A DNA stretch of 64,000 nucleotides, from the NCBI RefSeq assembly GCF_024294785.1, contig NZ_JANCLT010000006.1:186001-250000 (forward strand), in the 5' to 3' direction. This stretch comes from Ectobacillus ponti (GTDB lineage: Bacteria > Bacillota > Bacilli > Bacillales > Bacillaceae_G). Shown one piece after another: positions 62,909 to 64,000 of this stretch. Numbering within the stretch: the first letter of the stretch is position 1; every line of letters begins with the position of its first letter. A model generated the notes under the pieces. That model saw only the letters and a program-made list of their open reading frames with translations. It searched no databases and was not told the DNA's origin. Both the position numbers and the translations under genes were made by a program.

Positions 62909-64000
62909 ACGAGACAACCTTTTCAATTTATGTAAATGGAAAGGAGTTCACAGCGCGGCCCGGGCAAACCATTCTGGAGGTTGCGACAGAGCATAACTAT
63001 ATGATTCCAAGCATTTGCTACCATCCTAATCTCGGCAGCATCCAAACCTGTGACACCTGCCATGTGGAAGTGGATGGCGAATTGGTTCGTTCCTGTGCAA
63101 CCAAGGCTGTACCTGGTATGAGGGTGGATTCTCTGTCACAGCGGGTCAAGGATGTCCAATATGAGGCGATGTCCCGCATTCTGAAAAACCATGAGTTATA
63201 TTGTACGGTGTGCGATAACAACAATGGCAACTGCGTGGTACATAATACAGCGGAATTTCTAGAAATTGAGCACCAGAAATATGAATTTCGGGCAAAGCCA
63301 TATGCGCCGGACAACTCGCATCCTTTTTACCGGTACGAGCCGGACCAGTGCATTCTTTGCGGCCGCTGTGTGGAGGCCTGTCAGGATCTGCAGGTGAATG
63401 AAACACTGACGATTGACTGGAGCCGGGAAGTGCCGCGTGTCATTTGGGACAATGATGTGCCGATTGACCAGTCCTCCTGTGTCTCCTGCGGACATTGTGT
63501 AACCGTTTGTCCGTGCAACGCCCTGATGGAGAAATCCATGCTCGGGGAGGCAGGCTTCCTGACGGCCATTCCGCCGAAGGTGCTGGAGCCGATGATTGAC
63601 ATTACAAAGGAAGTGGAGCCGGGCTATAAAGAAATTTTTGCGATTTCGGAAATGGAATCAGCGATGCGGCGGGCGCGCATCAAGCGCACCAAAACGGTCT
63701 GCACCTATTGCGGTGTCGGCTGCAGCTTTGAAATGTGGACGAAGGACAGGCACATTCTGAAGGTAGAGCCACAAGCGCATGCACCGGTCAATGGCATTTC
63801 CACCTGTGTAAAAGGAAAGTTTGGCTGGGATTTTGTCAACAGTCCGGAGCGTCTGACGAAGCCGCTGATCCGGCAAGGCGACGAGTTCGTGGAAGCAACA
63901 TGGGACGAGGCGCTCAGTCTGATTGCATCTAAGCTTAGTGAAATGAAAGAAGAGCATGGTGCGCATTCCATCGGCTATATCGCCTCCTCAAAGTGCTCAA
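62905..64000 (+). CDS. fdhF: Formate dehydrogenase catalytic subunit, second copy, incomplete
   Basis: The first 365 residues of a second YjgC/YrhE-type formate dehydrogenase; the frame is open at the right edge. Present are the 2Fe-2S cysteines (ICYHPN, CDTCHVE, SCATK), CTVCDNNNGNC, CILCGRCVEACQD, CVSCGHCVTVCPC and the molybdopterin domain start CTYCGVGCSFEMW. GGAGGGG precedes the ATG at 62905. It is closely related to the first copy, and the pair probably arose by duplication of transporter plus enzyme. Confidence 0.94.
   Translation, partial: MNETTFSIYVNGKEFTARPGQTILEVATEHNYMIPSICYHPNLGSIQTCDTCHVEVDGELVRSCATKAVPGMRVDSLSQRVKDVQYEAMSRILKNHELYCTVCDNNNGNCVVHNTAEFLEIEHQKYEFRAKPYAPDNSHPFYRYEPDQCILCGRCVEACQDLQVNETLTIDWSREVPRVIWDNDVPIDQSSCVSCGHCVTVCPCNALMEKSMLGEAGFLTAIPPKVLEPMIDITKEVEPGYKEIFAISEMESAMRRARIKRTKTVCTYCGVGCSFEMWTKDRHILKVEPQAHAPVNGISTCVKGKFGWDFVNSPERLTKPLIRQGDEFVEATWDEALSLIASKLSEMKEEHGAHSIGYIASSKCS

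Overview
The window is a chromosomal segment of a low-to-moderate GC Gram-positive bacterium of the Bacillaceae type. The evidence is purine-rich Shine-Dalgarno sequences before nearly every gene, frequent TTG/GTG starts, many intrinsic terminators, and a large set of Bacillus-family genes (yojN/yojO, yoxD, licR, ykhA, yuiF, ctaM/yozB, ydjO-csp, yoaE-like, yrh/yjg-type formate dehydrogenase, FdhD). Regulation is mostly by leader RNA: lysine (L-box), manganese-type (yybP-ykoY), SAM (S-box) and c-di-GMP-I (GEMM) riboswitches, a histidine leader-peptide attenuator, and two homologous unidentified leaders before formate genes. I saw no rRNA, tRNA, CRISPR array, prophage or intact insertion sequence.

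Layout. 1-2.2 kb: end of an iron-siderophore-type ABC importer, a 21-bp-period non-coding repeat and an esterase. 2.2-5.8 kb: a lipoprotein and the NorD/NorQ-like pair yojO/yojN (minus strand). 5.9-7 kb: three glycine/aromatic low-complexity proteins with a shared promoter-like motif. 7-14 kb: small membrane proteins, a Crp-type regulator, a hydrolase, an L-box-controlled basic amino-acid permease, yoxD and a YczE-like protein. 14.4-23 kb: a beta-glucoside/lichenan-type PTS locus (TetR, LicR-type activator, ptsH, ptsI, GH1 enzyme, EIIA, HAD phosphatase, a broken EIIB, aldo/keto reductase). 23-32 kb: Mn-riboswitch small basic protein, msrA, thioesterase, ElaA, His-attenuated YuiF transporter, DEAD-box helicase, PerR-box-controlled catalase-derived mini-gene, DsbA-like protein, PrmA-like methyltransferase, S-box racemase. 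32-46.7 kb: threonine aldolase, acetyltransferase, DUF4097 protein facing a two-component system, c-di-GMP-controlled secreted calcium-binding protein, small proteins, CtaM, membrane proteins and transporters.

46.7-64 kb is dominated by molybdenum-cofactor and formate biology: a MOSC protein just upstream (45.1 kb), a YoaE-type molybdopterin oxidoreductase, moaA, a formate/nitrite transporter, a formate dehydrogenase operon (catalytic subunit, DUF1641, DUF2294, fdhD), then a small winged-helix gene and a second transporter plus second formate dehydrogenase that runs off the window. A large SF1 helicase, a YitT-type protein and a cold-shock csp-ydjO pair lie between.

The strongest candidates for undescribed biology are the histidine leader-peptide attenuator before yuiF, the duplicated leader RNA before the first formate transporter and formate dehydrogenase, the PerR-controlled mini-gene that joins the two ends of a catalase, and two riboswitches in unexpected contexts (Mn-type before an FbpB-like protein, S-box before an amino-acid racemase).
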